64,000 nucleotides of DNA, from NCBI GenBank assembly GCA_029961685.1, contig JARWKL010000007.1, forward strand, positions 24,809,013 to 24,873,012, read 5' to 3'. Position numbers and translations under genes: made by a program. This document shows positions 12,160 to 23,608 of this stretch, piece after piece. The number at the start of each line of letters is the position of its first letter. Positions within the stretch are counted from its first letter, which is position 1. The notes under the pieces are model-generated. The model did no database searches. It was given only the letters and a program-made list of their open reading frames with translations, and was not told where the DNA came from. This DNA comes from Aristolochia californica. Taxonomy: Eukaryota > Streptophyta > Magnoliopsida > Piperales > Aristolochiaceae.

Positions 12160-14178
12160 CGGATGAAGGGAAAGCGAAAAGTCAAAGTTTTGATTTAAGA
12201 AAAAAGTGTACATCTAAAATTGAAAAGCACAATTCAAAATTGTAGGGAGAGATAATTCCAAAGAGTGTCTATAATTTTTAGGGATTGTAAACTCCTTTTA
12301 GTTTTTATATCTCAGGTTTTGCAATCGTTGGGAAAAAATGGTGGCAGAGGATTTTTAACTGAGTGTTAAATTGCAATCCATAAGTCAATTCATACAAAAA
12401 TATAGCCCGTTACGCATGATAAATCACTTTACATTCATCTATAATTTTTAGATTAAATTTTTGAAAATGGGCAAAATAATGACTTGTTAGACTCGGGAAA
12501 TATCCCACCGCACGTTCACTTGACAATTTATTGAACGTTTGTTATTATCCTTAAAAGCTTTGGATCCATAGGTGATTTGAATCTTTAACATGTTTCAAGC
12601 ATGCATATCCATTTTTAAAACATGTGTAGAAAAAATCTCCTTCATGTAAAATTCCAAGCTTAATAGGGTTGGACTAATGGAATTTCCCAAACTTGGATAA
12701 CAAAAATTTTGTGTTCATTTGTGGTGTGTGAATAGATATTTTTATTTACATTTTTTATTATTTTAAATATTTTCCACAAATCTACTATAAAATTTTTATT
12801 TTGTTGTTATCTTTTTTGCCTTTTTTGTTTACGGGATGAAGGGGGAGCGAAAACTCAAAGTTTTGATTGAAGAAAAAAGTGTACATCTAAAACGGAAATG
12901 CACAATGCACAAATGTAGAGAGAGATATTTCCAAAGAGTGTCTGTATGTTTTAGGGATCGTATGCACTTTTTTCTTTTTATATCTAAGATTTTGCAATCA
13001 TTGGGAAACGGGGGAGGCTGGCGATTTTTAACTGAGTGTTGACTTCAAACCCATAAGTCATTTCTTACAAAAATATAGCACATTACGCATGACAAATCAC
13101 TTTAAAATCACCTATGATTGTTAGCTCAACTTTTTGAATATGGGCAAAATAATGGCTTGTTTGACTCGGGAAAATATCCCACCACACGTTCACTTGAGAA
13201 TTTAATGAGCGTTTGTTATTCTCTTTAAAAGCTTTGGATCCTTAGGTCATTTGAATCTTTAACATGTGTCTGGCATACAAAGCCATTTTTAGAACATGTG
13301 TAGAAAAAATCTCCTTCATGTAAAATTCCAAGATATTAGTTTTGGATTAGTGGAATTTCCCAAACTTGGACAACAAAACTTTTGTGTTCTTTTGTGGTGT
13401 GTGAATAAATTTTCTTCATTTACTTTTTTTTATTTTTTTAAACTTTTTCCGTACATCAACTATGAAATTTTCATTTTGCTGTGATCTATTTGCCTTTTTT
13501 TTATGGGATGAAAGGAGATCGAAAAACTCGAAGTTTTGATTTAAGAAAAATGTGTACATCTAAAACAGAAATGCACAATGCATATATGTAGAGAGAGATA
13601 ATTCCAAAGGGCGTGTGTAATTTTTCGGGATTGTAAACAACCTTTCGTTTTTATATCTCAGGTTTTGCAATCGTCGGGAAAAATGGGTTGCGCAGGATTT
13701 TTAACTGAGTGTTGAATTGCAATCCATAAGTCATTTCATACAAAAATATTGCCCGTTACGCATGATAAATCACTTTACAATCACCTATGATTAATTATGT
13801 CAGCTTTTTGCAAAAGAGCAAAATAATGGCATGTTTGACTCCAGTAAATATCCCACCGCAAGTTCACTTGAGAATTTAATGAGCGTTTGTTATTCTCTTT
13901 AAAAGCTTTGCATCCATAGCTCATTTGCATCTTTAACATGTTTCAAACATGCATATCCATTTTTAAAACATGTGTGGATTAAATCTCTTTCATGCAAAAT
14001 TCCAAGCTATAAGGGTTAAACCAGTGGAATTTCCCAAAATTGGATAACAAAACGTTTGTGTTCATTTGTGTTGGGTGAATAAATTTTTTTATTTATATTT
14101 GTTATTATTTTAAATTTTTTCCATACATCAACTATAAAATTTTCATTTTGTTGTAGGCTTTTCGCCTTGTTTTTTTTC
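12160..14178 (+). repeat. Trimeric HOR unit A-B-C holding the duplication junction (monomers at 12160, 12833, 13505)
   Basis: A 2019-bp trimer. In the A monomer the first part matches 19567 (GATGAAGGGAAAGCG, GTAAACTC, ATAATTTTTAGAT). The later part, from about 12520, matches the window start (CTTGACAATTTATTGAACG). The change between about 12460 and 12520 is the junction between the two copies of the large duplication. B and C follow normally, and C shares GACTCCAGTAAATATCCC with 1368. Confidence 0.9.
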
Positions 14179-16196
14179 GGGAGGAAGGAAGAGCGAAAAG
14201 TCAAAGTTTTGATTTAAGAAAAAATGTACATCTAAAATGGAAAAGCACAATGTACAATTGTAGGGAGAGATAATTCCAAAGAGTGTCTGTAATTTTTAGG
14301 GATTGTAAGCACTTTTTAGTTTTTATATCTCAGGTTTTGCAATCGTCGGGAAAAATTGGGGTCAGAGGATTTTTAACTGAGTGTTGAATTGCAATCCATA
14401 AGTCATTTCATACAAAAATATAGCCTGTTAAGCATGATAAATCGCTTTACAATCAACTATGATTGCTAGATAAAATTTTTTAAAATAGGCAAAATAACGA
14501 CTTATTAGACTCGGGTAAATATCCCACCGCACGTTCACTTGAGAATTTAATGAGCGTTTGTTATTCTCTTTAAAATCTTTGCATCCATAGGTCGTTTGAA
14601 TCTTTAACATGTTTCAAGCTTGCATATCCATTTTTAAAACATGTGTAGAAAAAATTTCCTTTATGTAAACTTCCAAGCTTAATAGGGTTGGACTAATTGA
14701 ATTTACCAAACTTGGATAACAAAAATTTTGTGTTCATTTGTGGTATGTGAATAGATATTTTTTATTTAAATTAGTTATTATTTTAAATATTTTCCACCGA
14801 TCAACTATAAAATTTTTATTTTGTTGTGATCCTTTTTGCCTTTTTTGTTTACAGGATGAAGGGGGAGCGAAAACTCAAAGTCCTGATTCAAGAAAAAAGT
14901 GTACATCAAAAATGGAAATGCACAATGCACAAATGTAGAGAGAGATATTTCCAAAGAGTGTCTGTATGTTTTAGGGATCGTATGCACTTTTTTCGTTTTT
15001 ATATCTAAGGTTTTGCAATCGTCGGGAAACGGGGGAGGCGGGCGATTTTTAACTGAGTGTTGTCTTCAAATCCATAAGTCATTTCTTACAAAAATATAGC
15101 CCATTACGCATGACAAATCACTTTACAATCATCTATGATTGTTAGCTCAACTTTTTGAATATGGGCAAAATAATGGCTTGTTTGACTCGGGCAAATATCC
15201 CACCGCACGTTCACTTAAGAATTTAATGAGCGTCTGTTATTCTCTTTAAAAGCTTTGGATCCATAGGTCATTGGAATCTTTAACATGTTTCAAGCATGCA
15301 TATCCATTTTTAAAACATGTGTAGAAAAAATCTCCTTCATGTAATATACCGGCTTAATAGGGTTGGACTAATGGAATTTCGCAAACTTGGATAAAAAAAC
15401 TTTTGTGTTCATTTGTGGTGTGTGAATAGATATTTTTTATTTACATTAGTTATTATTTTAAATATTTTCCACACATCAACTATAAATTTTTTATTTTGTT
15501 ATGATTTTTTGCCTTTTATGATTAGGGGATGAAGGGGGAGCGAAAACTCAAAGTTCTGATTTAAGAAAAAAGTGTACATCTAAAACGGAAATGCACAATG
15601 CACAAATGTAGAGAGAGATATTTCCAAAGTGTGTCTGTATGTTTTAGGGATCGTATGCACTTTTTTGTTTTTATATCTAAGGTTTTGCAATCGTCGGGAA
15701 ACGGGGGAGGCGGGCGATTTTTAACTGAGTGTTGACTTCAAATCCATAAGTCTTTTCTTAAAAAAATATAGCCCGTTACGCATGAGAAATCACTTTACAA
15801 TCATCTATGATTGTTAGCTCGACTTTTTGAATATGGGCAAAATAATGGTTTGTTTGACTCGGGCAAATATCCCACCGCACGTTCACTTGAGAATTTAATG
15901 AGTGTTTGTTATTCTCTTTAAAAGCTTTGGATCCATAGGTCATTTGAATCTTTAACATGTTTCTGGCATTCATATCCATTTTTAAAACATGTGTAGAAAA
16001 AATCCCCTTCATGTAAAATTCCAAGATATTAGTTTTGGACTAGTGGAATTTCCCAAACTTGGATAACAAAACTTTTGTGTTCATTTGTGCTGTGTGAACA
16101 AATTTTCTTCATTTAATTTTTTTATTGTTTTAAATTTTTCATTACATCAACTATAAAATTTTCATTTTGTTGTAAGCTTTTGCCTTGTTTGTTTTC
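14179..16196 (+). repeat. Unit A, B/A, B/C-tail (monomers at 14179, 14853, 15526)
   Basis: The monomer at 14179 is A and shares CAATCAACTATGATTGC-like and ATAACGACTTATTAG variants with the second half of 2718. The monomer at 14853 is a B/A hybrid, partner of 3393. The monomer at 15526 is B, partner of 8118, but its last ~70 bp (from about 16125) are C-like with GTTGTAAGC, so the next monomer starts as A. The CATGTAATATACC variant near 15336 marks the change from matching about 3.8 kb to matching about 7.93 kb. Confidence 0.87.
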
Positions 16197-16869
16197 GGGA
16201 TGATGGGAGAGCGAAAAGTCAAAGTTTTGATTTAAGAAAAAAGTGTACATCTAAAATGGAAAAGCACAATGCAAAATTTTAGGGAGAGATAATTCCAAAG
16301 AGTGTCTGTAATTTTTAGGGATTGTAAGCTCTTTATAGTTTTTATATCCCAGATCTTGCAATCGTTAGGAAAAATTGGTGGCAGAGGATTTTTAACTGAG
16401 TGTTGAATTGCAATCCACCAGTCCTTTCATACAAAAATATAGCCCGTTACGCATGATAAATCACTTTACAATCATCTATGATTGTTAGATCAAATTTTTG
16501 AAAATGGGCAAATTAATGACTTGTTAGACTCGGGTAAATATCCCACCGCACGTTCACTTGAGAATTTAATGAGCGTTTGTTATTCTCTTTAATAGCTTTG
16601 CATCCATACCTCATTTGCATCTTTAACATGTTTCAAACATGCGTATCCATTTTTAATACATGTGTGGATGAAATCTCTTTCTTGCAAAATTCCTAGCTAT
16701 TAGGGTTAAACTTGTGGAGTTTCGCAAAATTGGATAACAAAACTTTTGTGTTCATTTGTGTTGGGTGAATAAATTTTCTTTATTTATATTAGTTATTGTT
16801 TTAAAATTTTTCCATACATCAACTATAAAATTTTCATATTGTTGTAAGCTTTTTGCCTTGTTTGTTTTC
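16197..16869 (+). repeat. Single A/C hybrid monomer
   Basis: It is type A to about 16545-16598 (AAAGTCAAAG, GGTGGCAGAGG, GTTAGATCAAATTTTTG, CGCACGTTCAC), then C (TTTGCATCCATACCTC, GTGTGGATG). Its partner at 8788 is C from the start. About 470 bp around 16.13-16.59 kb therefore differ in type between the two copies of the duplication. Confidence 0.87.
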
Positions 16870-18892
16870 GAGATGAAGGGAGAGCGAAAAGTCAAAGTCT
16901 TGAATTAAGAAAAAAGTGTACATATAAAAAGGAAAAGCACAATGCACAATTGTAGGGAGAGATAATTCCAAAGAGTGTCTATAATTTTTAGGGATTGTAA
17001 GCTCTTTTTATTTTTTATATCTCAGATTTTGCAATCGTTACGAAAAATTGGTGGCAGAGGATTTTTAACTGAGTGTTGAATTGCAATCCATAAGTCATGT
17101 CATAAAAAAATATAGCCCGTTATGCATGATAAATCACTTTACAATCATCTATGATTGTTAGATCTAATTTTTGAAAATGGGCAAAATAATGACTTGTTAC
17201 ACTCGGGTAAATATCCCACCGCACGTTCATTTGAGAATTCAATGAGCGTTTCTTATTCTCTTTAAAAGCTTTGGATCCGTAGGTCATTTGAATCTTTAAC
17301 ATATTTCAAGCATGCTTATCCATTTTTAAAACATGTGCAGAAAAAATCTCCTTCATGTAAAATTCCAAGCTTAATAGGGTTGGACTAATGGAATTTCCCA
17401 ATCTTGGATAACAAAACTTTTGTTTTCATTTGTGGTGTGTGAATAGATATTTTTTATTTACATTAGTTATTATTTTACATATTTTCCACACATACTCTAT
17501 AAAATTTTTATTTTGTTGTGATCTTTTTTGCCTTTTTTGTTTACGGGATGAAGGGGGAACGAAAACTCAAAGTTCTGATTTAAGAAAAAAGTGTACATCT
17601 AAAATGGAAATGCACAATGCACAAATATAGAGAGAGATATTTTCAAAGAGTGTCTGTATGTTTTAGGGATCGTATGCACTTTTTCGTTTTTATATCTTTG
17701 GTTTTGCAATCGTCGGGAAACGGGGGAGGCGAGTAATTTTTAACTGAGTGTTGACTTCAAATCCATCAGTCATTTCTTAGAAAAATATAGCCCGTTACGC
17801 ATGACAAATCAGTTTACAAATCATCTATGATTGTTAGCACAACTTTTTGAATATGGGCAAAATAATGGTTTGTTTGACTCAGGCAAATATGCCACCGCAC
17901 TTTCACTTGAGAATTTAATGAGCGTTTGTTATTCTCTTTAAAATCTTTGGATCCATAGGACATTTGAATCTTTAACATGTTTTTGGCATGCATATCCATT
18001 TTTAAAACATGTGTAGAAAAAATCTCCTTCCTGTAAAATTCCAAGATATTAGTTTTGGACTAGTGGAATTTCCCAAACTTGGATAACAAAACTTTTGTGT
18101 TCATTTTTGGTTTGTGAATAAATTTTCTTCAGTTACTTTTTTTTATTGTTTTAAACTTTGTCCGTACATCAACTATGAAATTTTCATTTTGCTATGATCT
18201 ATTTGCCTTTTTTCTTTACGTGATGAAGGGAGAGCGAAAAAACTCGAAGTTTTGATTTAAGAAAAATGTGTACATCGAAAACGGAAATGCACAATGCACA
18301 TATGTAGAGAGAGATAATTCCACAGAGTGTCTGTAATTTTTAGGGATTGTAAGCACTTTTTCGTTTTTATATCTCAGGTTTTGCAATCGTCGGGAAAAAT
18401 GGGTTGCGGAGGATTTTTAACTGAGTGTTGAAAATCAATCCATAAGTCATTTCATACAAACATATAGCCCATTACGCATGATAAATCACATCACAATCAT
18501 CTATGACTATTATGTCAGTTGTTTGCAAATGGGCAAAATAATGGCTTATTTGACTCGGGTAAACATCCCACCGCAAGTTCACTTGAGAATTTAATGAGCG
18601 TTTGTTATTCTCTTTAAAAGCTTTGCATCCATAGCTCATTTTCATCTTTAACATGTTTCAAACATGCATATCCATTTTTAAAACAAGTGTGGATGAAATC
18701 TCTTTCTTGCAAAATTCCAAGCTATTAGGGTTAAACTAGTGGAATTTCTCAAATTTGGATAACAAAACTTTTGTGTTCATATGTGTTGGGAATAAAATTT
18801 GTTTATTTCTATTTGTTATTATTTTAAATCTTTTCCATACATCAACTATAAAATTTTCAATTTGTTGCAAGCTTTTTGCCTTCATTGTTTTC
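16870..18892 (+). repeat. Trimeric HOR unit A-B-C (monomers at 16870, 17545, 18220)
   Basis: A 2023-bp trimer, partner of 9463-11485 at an offset of about 7.41 kb, sharing GGATCCGTAGG, AATCAGTTTACAAATC and AATCACATCACAATC. The stretch about 17630-18365 has ATCTTTGGTTTTGC, GGCGAGTAATTTTTAAC and GTACATCGAAAACGG. The same set occurs at about 2116-2850, so this is the best match for the extra segment there. Confidence 0.92.
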
Positions 18893-19566
18893 TGTATGAA
18901 GGGAGAGCGAAAAGTCAAAGTTTTGATTTAAGAAAAAGTGTACATCTAAAATGGAAAAGCACAATGCACAAGTGTAGGGAGAGATAATTCCAAAGAGTTT
19001 CTATAATTTTTAGGGATTCTAAGCTCTTTTTAGTTTTTATATCTAAGGTTTTGCAATCGTCGGGAAAAATTGGTGGCAGAGGATTTTTAATTAAGTGTTG
19101 AATTGCAATCCATAAGTCATTTCATACAAAAATATAGCCCGTTAATCATGATAAATCACATTTCAATCATCTATGATTAATTATGTCAGCTTTTTGCAAA
19201 TGGGAAAAATAATGGAAAGTTCGACTCGGGTAAGTATCCCACTGCAAGTTCACTTGAGAATTTAATGAGCGTTTGTTATTCTCTTTAAAAGCTTTGCATC
19301 CAGAGCTCATTTGTATCTTTAAAATATTTCAAACATGCACATCCATTTTTAAAACATGTGTGGATGAAATCCATTTCTTGCAAAATTCCAAGCTATTTGG
19401 GTTAAACTAGTGGAATTTCCCAAAATTGAATAACAAAACTTTTGTGTTCATTTGTGTTGGGTGAATAAATTTTCTTTATTTGTATTTGTTATTGTTTTAA
19501 AATTTTTCCATACATCAACTATAAAATTCTGATTTTGTTGTAAGCTTTTTGCCTTGTTTGTTTTCT
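18893..19566 (+). repeat. Single A/C hybrid monomer, duplicate of 11486
   Basis: A to about 19075 (GGTGGCAGAGG), C from about 19160 (AATCACATTTC, TTAATTATGTCAGC). It shares GTAAGTATCCCACTGC and GAAATCCATTTC with 11486, so this fusion was inherited through the duplication and did not arise twice. The phase motif is degraded to TGTATGAAGGG. Confidence 0.88.
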
Positions 19567-21587
19567 GGATGAAGGGAAAGCGAAAAGTCAAAGTTTTGAT
19601 TTAAGAAAAAAGTGTACATCTAAAATTGAAAAGCACAATGCAAAATTGTAGGGAGAGATAATTCCAAAGAGTGTCTGTAATTTTTAGGGATTGTAAACTC
19701 TTTTTAGTTTTTATATCTCAGGTTTTGCAATCGTTGGGAAAAATAGGTGGCAGAGCATTTTTAACTGAGTGTTAAATTGTAATCCATAAGTCATTTCATA
19801 CTAAAATATTTCCCGTTACGCATGATAAATCACTTTACATTCATCTATAATTTTTAGATCAAATTTTTGAAAATGGGCAAAATAATTACTTGTTAGACTC
19901 GTGTAAATATCCCACCGCACGTTCACTTGAGAATTTAATGAGCGTTTGTTATTCTCTTTAAAAGCTTTGGATCCATAGGTCATTTGAATCTTTAACATCT
20001 TTCAAGCATGCATATCCATTTTTAAAACATGTGTAGAAAAAATCTCCTTCATGTAAAATTCCAAGCTTAATAGGGATGGACTAATGGAATTTCCATAACT
20101 TGGATAACAAAACTTTTGGGTTCATTTGTGGTGTGTGAATAGATATTTTTTATTTACATTAGTTATTAATTTAAATATTTTCCACACATCAACTATAAAA
20201 TATTTATTTTGTTGTGATCTTTTCTGCCTTTTTTGTTTACGGGATGAAGGGGGAGCGAAAACTCAAAGTTCTGATTTAAGAAAAAAGTGTACATCTAAAA
20301 TGGAAATGAACAATGCACAAATGTAGAGAGAGATATTTCCAAAAAGTGTCTGTATGTTTTAGGGATCGTATGCACTTTTTCGTTTTTATATCTATGTTTT
20401 TGCAATCGTCGGGAAACGGGGGAAGCAGGCGATTTTTAACTGAGTGGTGAGTTCAAATCCATAAGTCATTTCTTAAAAAAATATGACCCGTTACGCATGA
20501 CAAATCCCTTTACAATCATCTGCGATTGTGAGGTCAACTTTTTGAATATGGGCAAAATAATGGTTTGTTTGACTCGGGCAAATATCCCACCGCACGATCA
20601 CTTGAGAATTTAATGAGCGTTTGTTATTCTGTTTAAAAGCTTTGGATCCATAGGTCATTTGAATCTTTTACATGTTTCTGGCATGCATATCCATTTTTAA
20701 AACATGTGTAGAAAAAATCTCCTTCTTGTAAAATACCAAGATATTAGTTTTGGACTAGTGGAATTTCCCAAACTTGGATAACAAAACTATTGTGTTCATT
20801 TGTGGTGTGTGAATAAATTTTCTTCATTTACTTTTTTTATTGTTTTAAATTTTTTTCGTACATCAACTATGAAATTTTCATTTTGCTGTGATCTATTTGC
20901 CTTTTTTGTTTATGGGATGAAGGGAGAGCGAAAAACTCGATGTTTTGATTTAAGAAAAATGTGTACCTCTAAAACGGAAATGCACAATGCACATATGTAG
21001 AGAGAGATAATTCCAAAGAGTGTCTGTAATGTTTAGGGATTGTAAGCACCTTTTCGTTTTTATATCTCAGCTTTTGCAATCGTCGGGAAAAATGGGTTGC
21101 GGAGGATTTTTAACTGAGTGTTGAATTGCAATCCATAAGTCATTTCATACAAAAATATAGCCCGTTACGCATGATAAATCACATTGCAATCATCTATGAT
21201 TAATTATGTCAGCTTTTTGCAAATGGGAAAAATAATGGCAGGTTTGACTCGGGTAAATATCCCACAGCAAGTTCACTTGAGAATTTAATGAGCGTTTGTT
21301 ATTCTATTTAAAAGCGTTGCATCCATAGCTCATTTGCATCTTTAACATGTTTCAAACATGCATATCCATTTTTAAAACATGTGTGGATGAAATCTCTTTC
21401 TTGCAAAATTCCAAGCTATTAGGGTTAAACTAGTGGAATTTCCCAAAATTGGATAACAAAACTTTTGTGTTCATTTGTGTTCGGTGAATAAATTTTCTTT
21501 ATTTATATTTTTTATTTTTTAAATTTTTTCCATACATCAACTATAAACTTTTCATTTTGTTGTAAGCACTTTGCCTTGTTTGTTTTC
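19567..21587 (+). repeat. Trimeric HOR unit A-B-C (monomers at 19567, 20241, 20914)
   Basis: A 2021-bp trimer. The first part of A (GATGAAGGGAAAGCG, GTAAACTC) pairs with 12160. The A tail has the variant TTATTAATTTAAAT near 20162, shared by the next three trimers. B and C are ordinary. Confidence 0.93.
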
Positions 21588-23608
21588 GGGATGAAGGGTG
21601 AGCGAAAAGTCAAAGTTTTGATTTAAGAAAAAAGTGTACAACTTAAATGGAAAAGCAAAATGCACAATTGTAGGGAGAGATAATTAAAAAGAGTGTCTGT
21701 AATATTTAGGGATTGTAAGCTCTTTTTAGTTTTTATATCTCAGGTTTTGAAATTGTCGAGAAAAATTGTGGTAGAGGATTTTTAACTGAGTGTTGAATTG
21801 CAATCCATAAGTCATTTCATACAAAATATAGCTCGTTACGCATGCTAAATCACTTTACAATCATCTATGATTGTTAGATCAAATTTTGTAAAATGGGCAA
21901 AATAATGACTTGTTAGACTCGGGTAAATATGCCACCGCACGTTCACTTGAAAATTTAATGAGCGTTTGTTATTCTCTTTAAAAGCTTTTGATCCATAAGT
22001 CATTTGAATCTTTAACATGTTTCAAGCATGCATTTCCATTTTTAAAACATGTGTAGAAAAAATCTCCTTCATGTAAAATTCCAAGCTTAATAGGGTTGGA
22101 CTAATGGAATTTCCCAAACTTGGATAACAAAACTTTTGTGTTCATTTGAGGAATGTGAATAGATATTTTTTATTTAAATTAGTTATTAATTTAAATATTT
22201 TCCACACACCAACTATAAAATTTTTATTTTGTTGTGATCTTTTCTGCCTTTTTTGTTTATGGGATGAAGGGGGAGCGAAAACTCAAAGTTATGATTTAAG
22301 AAAAAAGTGTACATCTAAAATGGAAATGGACCGTGCACAAATGTAGAAAGAGATATTTCCAAAGAGTGTCTGTATGTTTTAGGGATCGTATGCACTCTTT
22401 CGTTTTTATATCTAAGGTTTTGCAATCGTCGGGAAACGGGGGAGGTGGGCGATTTTCAACTGAGTGTTGAGTTCAAATCCATAAGTCATTTCTTACAAAA
22501 ATATGGCCCGTTACGCATGACAAATCACTTTACAATCATCTATGATTGTTAGCTCAACTTTTTGAATATGGGCAAAATAATGGCTTGTTTGACTCGGGCA
22601 AATATCCCACTGTACGTTCACTTGAGAATTGAATGAGCGTTTGTTATTCTTTTTAAAAGCTTTGGATCCATAGGTCATTTGAATCTTTTACATGTTTCTG
22701 GCATGCATATCCATTTTTAAAACATGTGTACAAAAAATCTCCTTCATGTAAAATTCCTTGATATTAGTTTTGGACTAGTGGAATTTCCAAAACTTGGTAA
22801 ACAAAACTTTTGTGTTCATTTGTGGTGTGTGAATAAATTTTCTTCATTTACTTTTTTTATTGTTTTAAACTATTTCCGTACATCAACTATGAAATTTTCA
22901 TTTTGTTGTGATCTATTAGCCTTTTTTTTTTACGGGACGAAGGGAGGGCGAAAAACTCGAAGTTTTGATTTAAGAAAAATGTGTAAATCTAATATGGAAA
23001 TGAAATTTGCACATATGTAGAGAGAGATAATTCCAAAGAGTGCCTGTAATTTTTAGGGATTGTAAGCACCTTTTCGATTATATATCACAGGTTTTGCAAT
23101 CGTCGGGAAAAATGGGTTGGGGAGGATTTTTAACTGAGCGTTAAACTGCAATCCATAAGTCATTTCATACAAGAATATGGCCCGATACGCATGGTAAATC
23201 ACATTACAATCATCTATGATTAATTATGTCAGTGTTTTGCAAATGGGCAAAATAATGGCATGTTTGACTCGGGTAAATATCCCACCGCAAGTTCACTTGA
23301 GAATTTAATGGGCGTTTGTTATTCTCTTTAAAATCTTGGAATCCATAGCTCATTTGAATCTTTAACATGTTTCAAACATGCATATTGATTTTTAAAACAT
23401 GTGTGGATGAAATCTCTTTCTTGCAAAATTCCAAGCTATTAGGGTTAAACTAGTGGAATTTTGAAAAATTGGATAACAAAGTTTTGTGCTCATTTGTGTT
23501 GGGTGAATAAATTTTCTTCATTTATATTTGTTATTGTTTTAAATTTTTTCCATACATCAACTATAAAATTTTCATTTTGTTGTAAGCTTTTTTGCCTTGT
23601 TTGTTTTT
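21588..23608 (+). repeat. Trimeric HOR unit A-B-C (monomers at 21588, 22261, 22934)
   Basis: A clean 2021-bp trimer. The A tail has TTATTAATTTAAAT near 22183. The C monomer has a local change, GAAATTTGCAC near 23002, in place of the usual AATGCACAATGCAC; a similar GCAATTTGCAC occurs in the next C monomer at 24957, which suggests recent shared descent. Confidence 0.93.

Larger units (their letters stand above)
372..12500 (+). repeat. Copy 1 of a large tandem segmental duplication inside the array
   Basis: Linked rare variants in this segment recur in the same order in 12500-19900. Offsets are about 12.14 kb (0.37-2.1 kb), 11.46 kb (2.85-3.85 kb) and 7.41 kb (7.93-12.46 kb). The steps correspond to 1 and 6 whole monomers that are present here and absent in copy 2. 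Edges are known only to the nearest diagnostic site. Confidence 0.8.
12500..19900 (+). repeat. Copy 2 of the large tandem segmental duplication (shorter)
   Basis: It lies directly after copy 1. The A monomer at 12160 changes partner between about 12460 and 12520, as expected at a tandem duplication joint made by unequal crossover in type A. Matches run 12.5-14.18 kb to 0.37-2.04 kb, 14.3-15.27 kb to 2.85-3.82 kb and 15.34-19.87 kb to 7.93-12.46 kb. It ends between about 19867 and 19930, inside the A monomer at 19567. Confidence 0.8.

Noticed and set aside
12460..12520. Assembly error at the duplication joint
   Set aside because: The joint is in phase and the two copies have diverged at many sites and differ by whole monomers, which fits real duplication better than a collapsed or doubled contig; it cannot be excluded without reads.
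16900..16930. Bacterial-type promoters or terminators in AT-rich stretches
   Set aside because: TATAAA-like and T-rich runs are frequent by composition alone in this AT-rich satellite and do not stand in front of any gene.
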